Below, piece by piece: positions 47,949-57,580 of a stretch of 64,000 nucleotides of DNA. The notes under the pieces were generated by a model that saw only the letters and a program-made list of their open reading frames with translations, had not been told where the DNA came from and searched no databases. Within the stretch, counting starts at the first letter, position 1; each line of letters begins with the position of its first letter. Where the stretch lies: NCBI GenBank assembly GCA_010356995.1, contig ML996697.1, forward strand, positions 659,003 to 723,002, read 5' to 3'. The stretch comes from Trichodelitschia bisporula (lineage: Eukaryota; Ascomycota; Dothideomycetes; Phaeotrichales; Phaeotrichaceae). The position numbers and the translations under genes are program-made.

Positions 47949-50930
47949 CTACGCCCTCCCCTTCCCTTTAGTCTCCTTACTCACAGGCGCCCCCCTCCCC
48001 GCCCCCGTACTCCCACCCAACCCCCTTCCAGACACCGCCCGCGCCCCAGGCAACCCTCTCTCCGGCTGCGCAGCCCTCCTATCCTTCTCCGCCGGGACCG
48101 CGGTCCTCGCCCCCCTCTCCTTCCCCTCCCGTCCCGCCTCTTTCCCCGCCGGCACCACCGTAGCCGGCGTCTTCGCCCCCACCGGCCGACTATGCCGCTT
48201 CCTCCTAACCGGACTATAAACATCATTAAAATTCATAACCATCGCCAACCACCTCATATCCGTATCCGGCTGCGCATACAGATCCCCCAGGAGTACATTA
48301 ACCCTCGCCTTGAAATCGGCCGCTAGGTGCGCTAGCCTCCCCCTCAAGCCACCCAGGATATCATCCTCGCTCACAGAGGCCAGACCGAGGCCATGCGGTG
48401 CGGCAATCGGGGTTGGTATATCGTCATCGCGCTCGCTGAGGCCCCACTTGCCTGCGGCGGTGCGGTTCTCGATCTTCGCGCTCCGCTCCTGCCTTCGCGT
48501 AAACTCTGCAACAGAGAAAGAATACAGCCCATCCACCGCATCTTTGTACGCGAGCATCGTCTTCAACAACTCGTGCAACTGTCCGGGAAAATCAACCGCA
48601 CTCGCGCCTAACAACCCCTTCCGCGTGATGGCCGTCAAGTACGCCGCATGCGCAGCAATAAGATCATCGAGCGTAGAATCCGGCCTGCGCATGGCTTCCT
48701 GCAACTCCCCCCAACTGCTCTCGATGACTTCGAACAGGATGTAGTACTGCAGCTGATTGACAAAATGCACCATCTCCGCCACCACGCACCGCGCACTCTT
48801 CCAATCCCCCCCCACCCTATCCGTAACCGCGCCGAGCACGCCCCGCGCACCCGTCATGCACCGCCGCCACGTCGTCCCGAGCGCGAACTCGACGCGCTTG
48901 ACGCGCCATAGGAAATTGAATACTTTGAGGTATTGCTTGGAGCCGAAGGGCGTGACGATGACGTCGACGGGCGGGGAAATCTTGTACTCCAAAGTGAAAA
49001 CATCCCAGCCGATTTCGCCGTGGCTGAGTTCCAGCATGCGGCTATCCAGCCTGCGCAACACGTCGGGGGAATCGTGCTGGGCGTTTGAATTGCGGACCGC
49101 GTGTTCGAGTTGCGCGGTCAGGGTGTGGCGGTACTGCGTATTAGCAGGCCGGTCCAGGTTCGCAGAGAGCGACTCCATGAGCACGGCGATGAAGTCGCCC
49201 GCGCCGAGGAGGAGGTATTTCTTGAGGGCGGAGAGGTGCTCGAAGAGATGGAATTTGTTTTCCATGAGGGTGATTAGGCGCGCCATGGTTGTTTTGTACG
49301 CTTCATCGATGCTAGTCTCCAGCGTCGCGGTGTCGCCGTAGTGCAGCTCGCGGGAGGCAGATTTGGAATACGACTCAACCCAGCTTGCGTCGTTGCAGCC
49401 ATGCCGGATGAAGTTGAGCGATTTGCCGATGAGGAAGACTTTGTTCGCGAAGGAGTCGGTGATGATGCTAGGCACCATGGCTGCGTTGAGCTTGTACTTG
49501 TCCTCCCACACGCTCGTCGCGCCGCCCTTGCCCGTGTCGTCTAGCTTCTCCTGCTGCTCCGAGACGAAGAACTCGAGATGCGGATCCGAGAGCTCGCCGT
49601 CGTAGATCCACTGCCGGAGCATGTCGTAGAACGGCCGCGTCACGTGGGAGAGTAAGCGCTCGGCGAAGTTGACGACGAAGGGGTCGCCGTGGGTGAGTGC
49701 GAAGGAGTGGATCACTGAGATGAGCTGGCCGCCCTTTTTGTCTGCCTCCGTTAGCCGGCGAAAACTTGAACAATGCACCGCGGGCTCACCCTTCGACTGC
49801 TCCACCATCAGGCTCATCAGCCTCAGCCCCATCGTCGCCTCGCGCGTCCACACCACGCAGCGCTTCAGCGTAACCCCCGCCTTGCCAATCCCCTGCCTCG
49901 GCCCATCATCCAGCTGCGCCAGCGCACGACGGATCTGGCCCTCCAGCGTCGCCACCAGCCCCAGATAAGCCCTCAACTCAATGCTCAGCGCCGAGCGGAA
50001 ACTCTGCCCCACCAGGCCGCCGCTCGACGACTCGACAAACTCAGACAGCCCGCGGTAAAGTAAGCACGGTTCGGCGAGCGTGTGTAGCAGGCCGATCACG
50101 GGAACCGGAAGCGTGGGCGGCAGCTTGAGGATCTTGGAGGAGGAGAAGACGAGGTTGGTGGATGAGAGGCCCTGCAGCGTGAAGGGAAGGTCGCGGAGGA
50201 GCGCTGGCTCGGGCGGCGTCAGCGCGTCGTAGTTCGGGTATGAGGGAGATGGGGGCGGCGGCTCGGCCTCGGGCTCTGCGTCTCTAGTACGCTCTCGCCG
50301 CTGGCGCGACGCGGGGCGTTCCTGACGGGGCTCCTCCGTGGCCGGAAGCCGCAGTAGCCCGGCGTTCGAAAAGGCTTCGTTGAAAGCGGAGCTGTCGACG
50401 ACGTATTGCCGTCCCTTGCGTTCCTCCGACGCTCCGACCGTCGGGCTGTGGCTGCGGCGGTGGTTTGCCATGGACTGGCGGTTCTCAGCGGTAGGGGCGT
50501 CGGTCAGGGAGTGGAGGAAGTAGAGCATCGCCCATTTTTGGCTGAGCACGGGCTGCGAAAGCAGCCGGGAGTAGAGGTTGGAGAACTTGAGGGCTTTTTC
50601 GGGGGACAGGTTGTCGCGGATCACTGGCCGATTAGCTATGAGCGGAACTAAGGGCAGTCGCGAGGGAAACCATACGTCGCCTCTTAATCAGATCGGCGGC
50701 ATGATGTACATCAGGTCCGACGGCGGTGTCGGCAGCACTGGCACCTGTTAACGCGGCCCCGAGCTCGTTCAACACCCTACGCACCTCGCTATCGCGTTGC
50801 GCGCAAAGGCAAAGGCGTCGTCCAGGCGCTGGTCGGCGGTCTCGTCGTCATCCTCGGGGTAGATGGGCACAGTGCGTTCCAGCAGCTGCCAGAGCGCGTT
50901 GTCGATGCGTTCCTCGGTGGATTTGGACAT
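47949..50930 (-). CDS. gamma-tubulin complex component 3 (GCP3/Alp6/Spc98)
   Basis: Core subunit of the gamma-tubulin small complex that nucleates microtubules at spindle pole bodies. Exons (minus) 50930-50785, 50737-50676, 50623-49790 and 49741-47949, 944 residues. The GCP amino-terminal domain has ALLRDLPFTLQGLSSTNLVF and GGLVGQSFRSALSIELRAYL; the gamma-tubulin-binding domain has FALTHGDPFVVNFAERLLS, RPFYDMLRQWIYDGELSDP and FLWRVKRVEFALGTTWRR. The third intron (49742-49789, 48 nt) contains no stop and would read through, but splicing gives the conserved SKDKKGGQLISVIHSF. The first intron uses the second of two nearby AGs. A basic, Gly/Arg-rich tail of about 90 residues follows the conserved end and is not typical of the family. 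Confidence 0.9.
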
Positions 50931-51166
50931 GGCGAGACGCGCATTCTGGTGTAGCTGGGTGTTGACTTGGTTGAGCACGAAAATGCTTGTTGTTGCGCGT
51001 TGCGGAGAGAACGCGGCGTATGCGGGGGTCGACGGGAGCCTCAGGCAGATTTTGCTGGGGATGCATCTGGTCTCATCGGCAAAGGTTGACGCCGGATACT
51101 CTGCATCATCACGACAATTTGCTCCTGAACCTCTCTGTCAACAGCTACACCGTCCGCCTAGCAGCA
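50931..51166. promoter_or_regulatory. bidirectional promoter, GCP3 and COG8
   Basis: 236 bp between divergent start codons. Both promoters must lie here or within the first exons. No TATA element seen. Confidence 0.55.
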
Positions 51167-52489
51167 ATGGCAGACCCTATATTTGAACTGCTTGTCCCGT
51201 ACTTTGACGGGGACGAGTCCGACCGGCCCCTCTCAGACGCCGCAACCACGCAGTACATCAACCACCTCACGACCCTTTCTCTCACAGACCTTACCATCAC
51301 CGAGCCAGCCGCCCTCTCGCACGCCTCTCACACGCTCCTCCGCTCCCTCCAGGGTCTCAGCAAGCGCTCGCACAAGCACATAATAGCTTCAGCCGCTCAC
51401 TTGTCACAGCTCTCACCCACCCTACCCGAGTTGTACAAGCAGTCGTCCAGTCTAGTCGACAGTCTCCCGGACCTTGAGTCTAGCGCAGTCAACTTTACAG
51501 GAAAGTATCGCCGCAGCGCAGACAGCGAGAATGAAGTTCTTGCGCGCCGCAAAAAGGCGCTGCTCCTGGCACAAAACTCGGACCGCATTGCGTCCATTCT
51601 CGAGCTACCGACGTTGCTCAACACCGCCATCTCTGCCGCGTCCCAAGGTACGAGCGTGAATTATACCTCAGCGCTGGACCTCTACGCCTACATAAAGCGG
51701 CTTGCAAAGCTGTATGCCAACTCGCCGCTGATCAAGTCTATCACCGAACAGGCCGAGCATGAGATGCGCCTCCTCACCTCCAACCTCATTGCCGGCCTGC
51801 AGGCCCAAGGAATCAAGCTCGCCGGCGCAATGCGCATGGTCGGCTGGCTGCGCCGAGTGGCGCCGGAACTGGACCAAACTGCGTGGGAGAAGGGAGGCAC
51901 GTTCGGCAGCAGCGACGGCGGGCTCGGGGCGCTTTTTCTCGTGTGCCGCCTAGCGAACCTCGTCAGCATGCTCTCGGCGCTGGAGCCGCTGCGTGAGCTT
52001 GCCGACCAAGAAACGGCCCAACGCGAGGCCGCCGTCAAGCGCTGGACCGGCGGCCAGCAGACGGAGCGCTATCTCAAGCGCTACGTCGAGATATTCCGCG
52101 AGCAGAGCTTTGCCATTGTCAGCATGTACCGCAGCGTGTTCCCCTCCGCGCTGCCGACCGCTGACGCCCGGACCGCCGATGCCCTGCTCCCGCTGCCCTC
52201 GCCACTGGCCACCTTCCCCGCGCATCTGGTCGACATGCTCTTCGACGTGTTGCGGACATATCTACCAAACGTTTGGGATCGCGCAGGCAAGGATAGCTTG
52301 ATGACCCAGGTGCTCTACTGTGCGGGTAGTCTGGGCCGTCTCGGTGGCGACTTCAGCATGATGCTCGCATTTCTGGAGGACGAGGACGGCACCGAATGGA
52401 TTGAAGTTATGAAGAAGCACCGCGTGCAGGCAAGCCGCCTTGAGCTGTTAGCCAGTGGCGTCGGCGCAAAGCACGTATCGCCCGTCTAA
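51167..52489 (+). CDS. COG8: conserved oligomeric Golgi complex subunit 8 (Dor1 family)
   Basis: Subunit of the COG tether, which captures retrograde vesicles at the Golgi. One exon of 440 residues from the ATG at 51167 (MADPIFELLVPYFDGDESD). The Dor1 domain is recognisable: YINHLTTLSLTDLTITEP, SHKHIIASAAHL near the amino end, the helical EHEMRLLTSNLIAGLQAQGI, then RYLKRYVEIFREQSFAIVSM, LVDMLFDVLRTYLPNV and VLYCAGSLGRLGGDFSMMLA. The upstream frame is open further but has no ATG in a better position. Length is at the short end for the family, with the usual variable tail reduced. Confidence 0.92.
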   Translation: MADPIFELLVPYFDGDESDRPLSDAATTQYINHLTTLSLTDLTITEPAALSHASHTLLRSLQGLSKRSHKHIIASAAHLSQLSPTLPELYKQSSSLVDSLPDLESSAVNFTGKYRRSADSENEVLARRKKALLLAQNSDRIASILELPTLLNTAISAASQGTSVNYTSALDLYAYIKRLAKLYANSPLIKSITEQAEHEMRLLTSNLIAGLQAQGIKLAGAMRMVGWLRRVAPELDQTAWEKGGTFGSSDGGLGALFLVCRLANLVSMLSALEPLRELADQETAQREAAVKRWTGGQQTERYLKRYVEIFREQSFAIVSMYRSVFPSALPTADARTADALLPLPSPLATFPAHLVDMLFDVLRTYLPNVWDRAGKDSLMTQVLYCAGSLGRLGGDFSMMLAFLEDEDGTEWIEVMKKHRVQASRLELLASGVGAKHVSPV

Positions 52490-53127
52490 CGGCACCGGAT
52501 CCGCGGCGAACCAAACTAAAGGCACCTCACGCGACGGCTGACACGGGCTCAATATCTTCTTACGGCCGGCCCGTGGTTCACCCCCCCCACAACCCGGCTC
52601 CAAAATCTGCTCAAGCCTTTTATTTAGCCTCTGCGCAGATTGCCCGTCGCCTTGTTTCCCCATTCCCGGCTATCCGTCCCGCCACACGTGACTTCCAGCC
52701 TTGCCGCTCGTTTCGATGAAACGAACGCAAAACAACATACTTGAATACAGTTCGTGGGCCTTCCCCGCGTGGTCAGCGCATCTAATATACGTCGATCCAC
52801 CCCATCGCCACTGGCTGCCACAATGCCGCACCTACCCAATCGGCCCGCTTCCTGCAAAAGGTCTTCAACATCGCGCGAGCTACGTGCCAGTTACCTCCAA
52901 TGCCGGGAATGGCCCCCGGCACGCTGCAATGCACCCTTCGCCGCCAGCGGCCGTAAGTAGGATTTGCCACACCACGCGGCGTGGCAACGCGCCCTTCCAC
53001 GGACGCATGTGCGCAATCAACGTCGTGCGGTACCTGTAGCAGCGGCGCAATGGGATGGGGTGGGGTATATCATTGCGGCCCCGCGCGACCACCGCCCTTC
53101 CCCTCTCCATCACTCTCTTTACCCACG
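52490..53127. other. intergenic, promoter of the oxidase
   Basis: About 640 bases between COG8 and the FAD oxidase. A GGGGTATATC element near 53,063 lies about 60 bp before the ATG and may act as its TATA box. Confidence 0.4.
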
Positions 53128-54966
53128 ATGCGGTCCCTCACTCTGTCGCTGTCGTTCCTTGCCCTTCTGGGCCCCGCTGCCGCAGCCGCGAACTGCAAGG
53201 CCATTCCGTCGGATCCTTCCTTCCCCGCGGCCGATGTGTGGAAGGCTGCGCTGCCTAATGCAAAGGCCCGCGGCCCGCAGACAATCCCGACACGGCCGGA
53301 TTACCGCCTTGAGGCTGCTAGTGTTGTGGATGTGAAGGCGGCGGTAGATTTTGCGCGCAAGCATAATGTTCGGCTGAGTCTGATTACGAGCGGGCACGAT
53401 GGACTGGCTCGGTACGTTCCCGCTTCTGTCTGTCCAAGGAGCAACCGCTGACCCCCCCAGCAATGACGCCCCCAGCGGCCTTCTCGTCGGCCTAGAAAAG
53501 CTAACAGGCGTCCGCATCGAGACGACCTTCACCCCCTCACCAAAGGGCGCAGCGCCCATATCCAAACCCGCCCCCATGCCCAAACTCCGCAAGCGCGCCA
53601 CTCCGCAGGCCGTAACCTTCGGCGCCGGAATGACAACCCAAGCCATAAACGACCTAATCGCCAAAGAAGGGATCTACACCAATGGCGCCGAGCACGGTAC
53701 CTCCCCCCCCCCCACCTCCCTCCCCACCATCCCTTCCCACCAACCAGGCTAACTCCCCCAGGCGAAGTCTCCGTCGCCGGCGGCTGGGCCCAATGCGGCG
53801 GCCACGGCCCCCTAACCCCCTACGTCGGCCTCGGCGTCGACGACGCTCTTGAATTCCAAGTCGTAACTGCGGACGGCCAGCTACGTATCGCTAACGCTGT
53901 GTCCGAGCCCGATCTCTTCTGGGCGCTGCGCGGCGGGTGCGGGTCCACGTTCGGCGTCGTAGTCCAAGCGACCGTGCGTGCGCACCCGTCCCCGAAAATG
54001 GCAGTCACGCGCTTCACGCTCAACGCCACGAACCCCGCGGGTGTAGCCAAGGCCACCGCTGTGCTGCACGCTGCGTTCCCGGACCTGGTCAAGGCGGGTG
54101 TGGGTGGGTATTACAACCTCTTCCCCGGGCAATTGACGGGGATATTTCACACCGTCGGGGAGCAGGGCACGAGCGCGTACAGCCAGAAGATCTGGGCGCC
54201 GATACTCGCGAAACTCGGCGGTGTGGACACGGTGGTTAAGTCCACGGCTACCGCCACGTACGCGGAGTTCCCATCCTACAAAGCCTACTACGACAAGACG
54301 TGGGGCGCCGCGGACGCACATATGAAGGCGCGCCGCGGGCTGTCCAAGCCCGATGTGTATAACTGGTGGTCCACCCCCGAACCCGAGGCCATTCCGGCGC
54401 TAGCGCGCCGCCACGGCCCGGGCGAAGCCGCCATGCTCCCCGTGAGCGGCGGGCGCAGCGACGGCGCGAGCCGCCTGCTCGACGCAGCCGCGGTGACGGA
54501 CCCGCGCAACGCGGATCTCATCCGCAAATCCATGCCCGGCAAGGGCATGTTGCGGGGGGCTTTGCTCGGCGGGCCGGGACTGCATAAACCGGGGCCGGCG
54601 GACACGGCTGTGCATCCTAGTTGGCGGAGTACGATTGCGACGTTGTGGGTGCCGGGGGATGGCGCGGGACTTGCGGAGCTGGCGCCGAAGATGGGGAGTT
54701 ATGTTAATGAGGGGGCGTGGAATGCGTCGAACTGGCAAGATGTTTTCTGGGGGGCGAACTATGGGAGATTGGAGAAGGTTAAGGAGAAGGTGGACCCTGG
54801 GTTTGTATTCTACGTCACTCCGGGTGTTGGCGCTGATGCTTGGGCGGGGAATGGGAAGGGGGCACTTTGTAAGGCGGAGGGGGGGCAGGGAAGATCAGGG
54901 GTGGTGAAGGGTGGGTTTCCGCCTGTGGGGGATAATTTGAATTTGAAGAAGGGGTCGAAGGGTTAA
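53128..54966 (+). CDS. secreted FAD-linked oxidoreductase (berberine-bridge type)
   Basis: Exons 53128-53411, 53461-53696 and 53762-54966, 574 residues. Signal peptide MRSLTLSLSFLALLGPAAAA. FAD-binding PCMH-type domain from about residue 60: SLITSGHDGLARNDAPSGLL holds the His expected to bind FAD covalently, and VSVAGGWAQCGGHGPLTPYV the second loop, with a Cys near the position used for 6-S-cysteinyl linkage. LFWALRGGCGSTFGVV follows. The carboxy end NASNWQDVFWGANYGRLEKV and DPGFVFYVTPGVGADAW is the BBE domain. Such enzymes oxidise sugars or secondary metabolites. No biosynthetic cluster surrounds it, so the substrate is open. An internal KLRKRA could be a processing site. Confidence 0.9.
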
Positions 54967-55420
54967 GGGGGTAGGGAGTTATGAGAGTAAATGAACATTT
55001 CTTGATTGAAAGTCTGAGTATGGTTGTGGTTTCGTATGTCGCCGTTCCGTCGGCCTTACCCAATGTAGCCTTGCCGAAGGCCTCGCCCATACAGTCTTGC
55101 TCTTGTAAGCCCCTCTCCAATGGAACCACTCATGTCCACTAATACCCCACAACAGGTTTGATACTAGACGAACCGTCCCCCTCCCGCCGCGGTCGGCCGG
55201 TGAGACTCATCGTCCCAGCGAGGCTGAGACCCACGATTCTTGGCGTTGGGTTTCGCAAACGGATTTTCTCCGAAGTGCGACCGCGGGGAGTCACGGGACG
55301 AGGACCTGTAGACGTGAATCGTAGGTCGTACCTTCCGTTTACGAGGACTCCCACCGTGAGAGGCTATCCAGAGGAAACGGTCCGTGGCTGCCGTTGGTGT
55401 GACGTTTTTGGCCCCTGGAG
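54967..55420. other. intergenic, no gene seen
   Basis: 3' region of the oxidase gene and about 300 further bases with no supported frame. Confidence 0.5.
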
Positions 55421-55423
55421 GTC

Positions 55424-55431
55424 TATAAATA
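55424..55431 (+). promoter_or_regulatory. TATA box with pyrimidine-rich leader
   Basis: TATAAATA followed by CTCCTATTTCCTCTTCTTC-type sequence, a strong promoter-like arrangement on the plus strand. It leads only into the 23-bp repeats and the SET9 remnant. Confidence 0.45.
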
Positions 55432-55501
55432 CGGCTCCTCCGCTCCTATTTCCTCTTCTTCTTTTCCACAACATCTTCCCCACTTCAACGCCCAATCATC
55501 T

Positions 55502-55667
55502 CCAAAACATCTTCTCCACAACATCTACAAAATCTCCTCCACAACATCTATAACATATCCTCCACAACATCTACAACATCTCCTCCACAATATCTACAAC
55601 ATCTCCTCCACAACATCTACAACATCTCCTCCACAACATCTACAACATCTCCTCCACAACATACACA
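55502..55667 (+). repeat. tandem 23-bp repeat CCTCCACAACATCTACAACATCT
   Basis: About seven units with period 23 bp, each made of CCTCC plus two ACAACATCT words; the first ones are degenerate. Transcribed leader of a vanished gene or a simple minisatellite. Confidence 0.85.
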
Positions 55668-55762
55668 ACTCCTTCCTCACCACTCCACCACTCGACCACC
55701 TCAACTTCATCTTTCCCCAAATACCAAGCCTGACATCTGTCCCCCCCTGTATACTCGCTGAG

Positions 55763-55935
55763 CGCGCGACGCTCACTCTCGCCCCACTCGCCAGTTATGA
55801 TGACATCTTGACGGATGCGCTGGTAGATCATGTACGCCTATGAGTGCCCCCGCGCGTGTGCGTGCTCCGCTAACTCGCTGCAGGTATACTTCTGGTCGAC
55901 GATCCGCAAGAACCTGTCTCGGTATATACATACGA
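55763..55935 (+). pseudogene. SET9: SET9 histone methyltransferase remnant with intron
   Basis: First exon piece LTLAPLASYDDILTDALVDH, a 52-nt intron (55832-55883; GTACGC, GCTAACTC, GCAG), then VYFWSTIRKNLSRYIH. This is the start of the fungal Suv4-20/SET9 H4K20 methyltransferase (LASYDDILTDALVDHVYYWT in functional genes). The intron is retained and in phase, so this is a DNA copy, not a retroposed one. No ATG precedes it and the SET domain is absent; after about 55,935 another, unrelated segment follows. Confidence 0.7.
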
Positions 55936-56690
55936 GTATACCTTGGAAATAGCTTATCCTACGCTTCCGAAGACGGGAAAGCAGGCGTGAAATCCCCTAT
56001 ACTCAACATCCGATCGCCTCCTTTTCAGTATCCTGCCTCGGGTCGTTAGGCCCCGAGATGACTATATCATGGATATCGTACCGCCTGCCTCAATTCGCCT
56101 CGAAGGCATCATACAGCGCGCGCGCGACGCTGTCATCAAGAACATCCCCAAAGGCAAGGGCGATATACCACCAGGGTATATACTCGCCCCCTACTCCCGC
56201 CGCCGCCGTCTCGCAAATCTTCACGCATGATGGCCACGAAGCGATTACCGTCTAGTCGTACCCTGGATCGCCACAGCATCATTATCGACTTAACTGCGGA
56301 TTGACGGAATCGTGCAGATATCCCTAACCGACAACAAGTGCCTCGACGAGCAAGCTAGGTTTGAGGGTTGTCGGTCGGCTTTCGAACACGGCGGTACTGC
56401 GTTCACAACGGCACCCGGCCCCTGAGATGTATATTGCGCGCCTTGCGCCAGGTCACCACCCGCACCGAGACCATGGTCAAGAACGTTTCCGACAAGTATA
56501 TCGAGGCCAAGCCCGTGGCCCGTTCTTTCACTCACAACCATCATTGCTACCAGAACCAGTCTCGCGGCTGGCTGGCACCTTTCACTTCCGTTCTGTCGAA
56601 ATCGGGCGCATATACGCCCCCGCGCCCGATGTGCTCGAGGTGTTTGCCACCGCCGCTGTCCGCCCCCGCCCGTATACAAAGTCCCGTCTA
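55936..56690. other. gene-fragment region
   Basis: Code-like pieces in changing frames, for example YEYTLEIAYPTLPKTGK near 55,930-55,990 and MDIVPPASIRLEGIIQRARD near 56,068-56,127. Not recognised. Many TATATA words. Confidence 0.35.
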
Positions 56691-56696
56691 TATATA

Positions 56697-56800
56697 AGAC
56701 CGGCATCGAGCTGCGTCCGACAAGCATCGAGCAGAAGACGTTCCCCTTCCGTGGTACGAGACAATCAGCTGCACTCATTCGAATTTGAAAGCGGATGACA
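56697..56800 (+). pseudogene. GDP-mannose pyrophosphorylase fragment, copy A
   Basis: Reads GIELRPTSIEQKTFP, then one extra C shifts the frame; the next frame continues VVRDNQLHSFEFES and stops. Corresponds to the LDRIELRPTSIEKETFP segment of mannose-1-phosphate guanylyltransferase, the enzyme making GDP-mannose for the cell wall. Confidence 0.7.
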
Positions 56801-57146
56801 CCGCGGATGACGGCCGAAAGGGCTACCCCGGCCCGGCCTTGCGGCTGGGTTGGCGACTTTCAATCTCGTGTATATGGACTCCCGCCATTATAGTCGGTGC
56901 CTCGCGGCGCCTGACGCCGCCATCCCCATTGTCAACCCAAACGCAGCCTCCTCATCTCCTTGAAATTCCCTCTATTGCGCCCCGAGACACGAGACTTTGT
57001 GCCACCGTTTTCTAGAGCCCCAAATGCTGCGTCGGCGACGTCTAGTCGCCACATATATACGACTTGATATGGCCGTTATATATACCCGCCTCTCTCGTCG
57101 GCTTCGGAGCAAAGCGTCGATACATCGGTGAAGCGGCAAGGACGCG

Positions 57147-57335
57147 GGTCTCTATATTCTCAATCCGAGCGGTCTTGACCGCATCGAGCTGCGTCCGACA
57201 AGCATCGAGCGGGAGACGTTTCCTTCTACGGTGCGAGACAATCAGCTGCACTTATTCGACTTTGAAGGCGACTTGAGGAACGTCGGACGGTCGAAGGACT
57301 TTCGCTGGGACCATTATATATCTAGAGCATCTGGG
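57147..57335 (+). pseudogene. GDP-mannose pyrophosphorylase fragment, copy B
   Basis: The longest copy, open over about 60 codons: LYILNPSGLDRIELRPTSIE, ETFPSTVRDNQLHLFDFEGD, LRNVGRSKDFRWD. Functional enzymes have [15 protein letters not shown] here, so the last part has diverged by substitution. No start, no nucleotide-binding amino terminus. Confidence 0.75.
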
Positions 57336-57417
57336 ACTTGTATACGTCGCCGCCCAACGATTATTCCTACCCTCCGCTCGTGTCGAAGCTTCCCTGTACC
57401 TATAATGGACCGGCGGT

Positions 57418-57580
57418 GCCGCGTCGTACAAGCATCGAGCAGGAGACGTTCCCTTCCATGGTGCGAGACGGGCAGTGGCACTCATTCGACCTTGAAGGCT
57501 ACTATGGATGTCGAACAGCCGAAGCACTTCCGCGCTGGAACCTGTATACATCTCTCCCATCCGGGCCCTGTCTATACCTC
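57418..57580 (+). pseudogene. GDP-mannose pyrophosphorylase fragment, copy C
   Basis: RTSIEQETFPSMVRDGQWHS then FDLEGY, a one-base shift, then TMDVEQPKHFRAGTCIHLSH, closest of the three to the functional [20 protein letters not shown]. The three copies retain different parts well, so they decayed independently. Confidence 0.75.
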
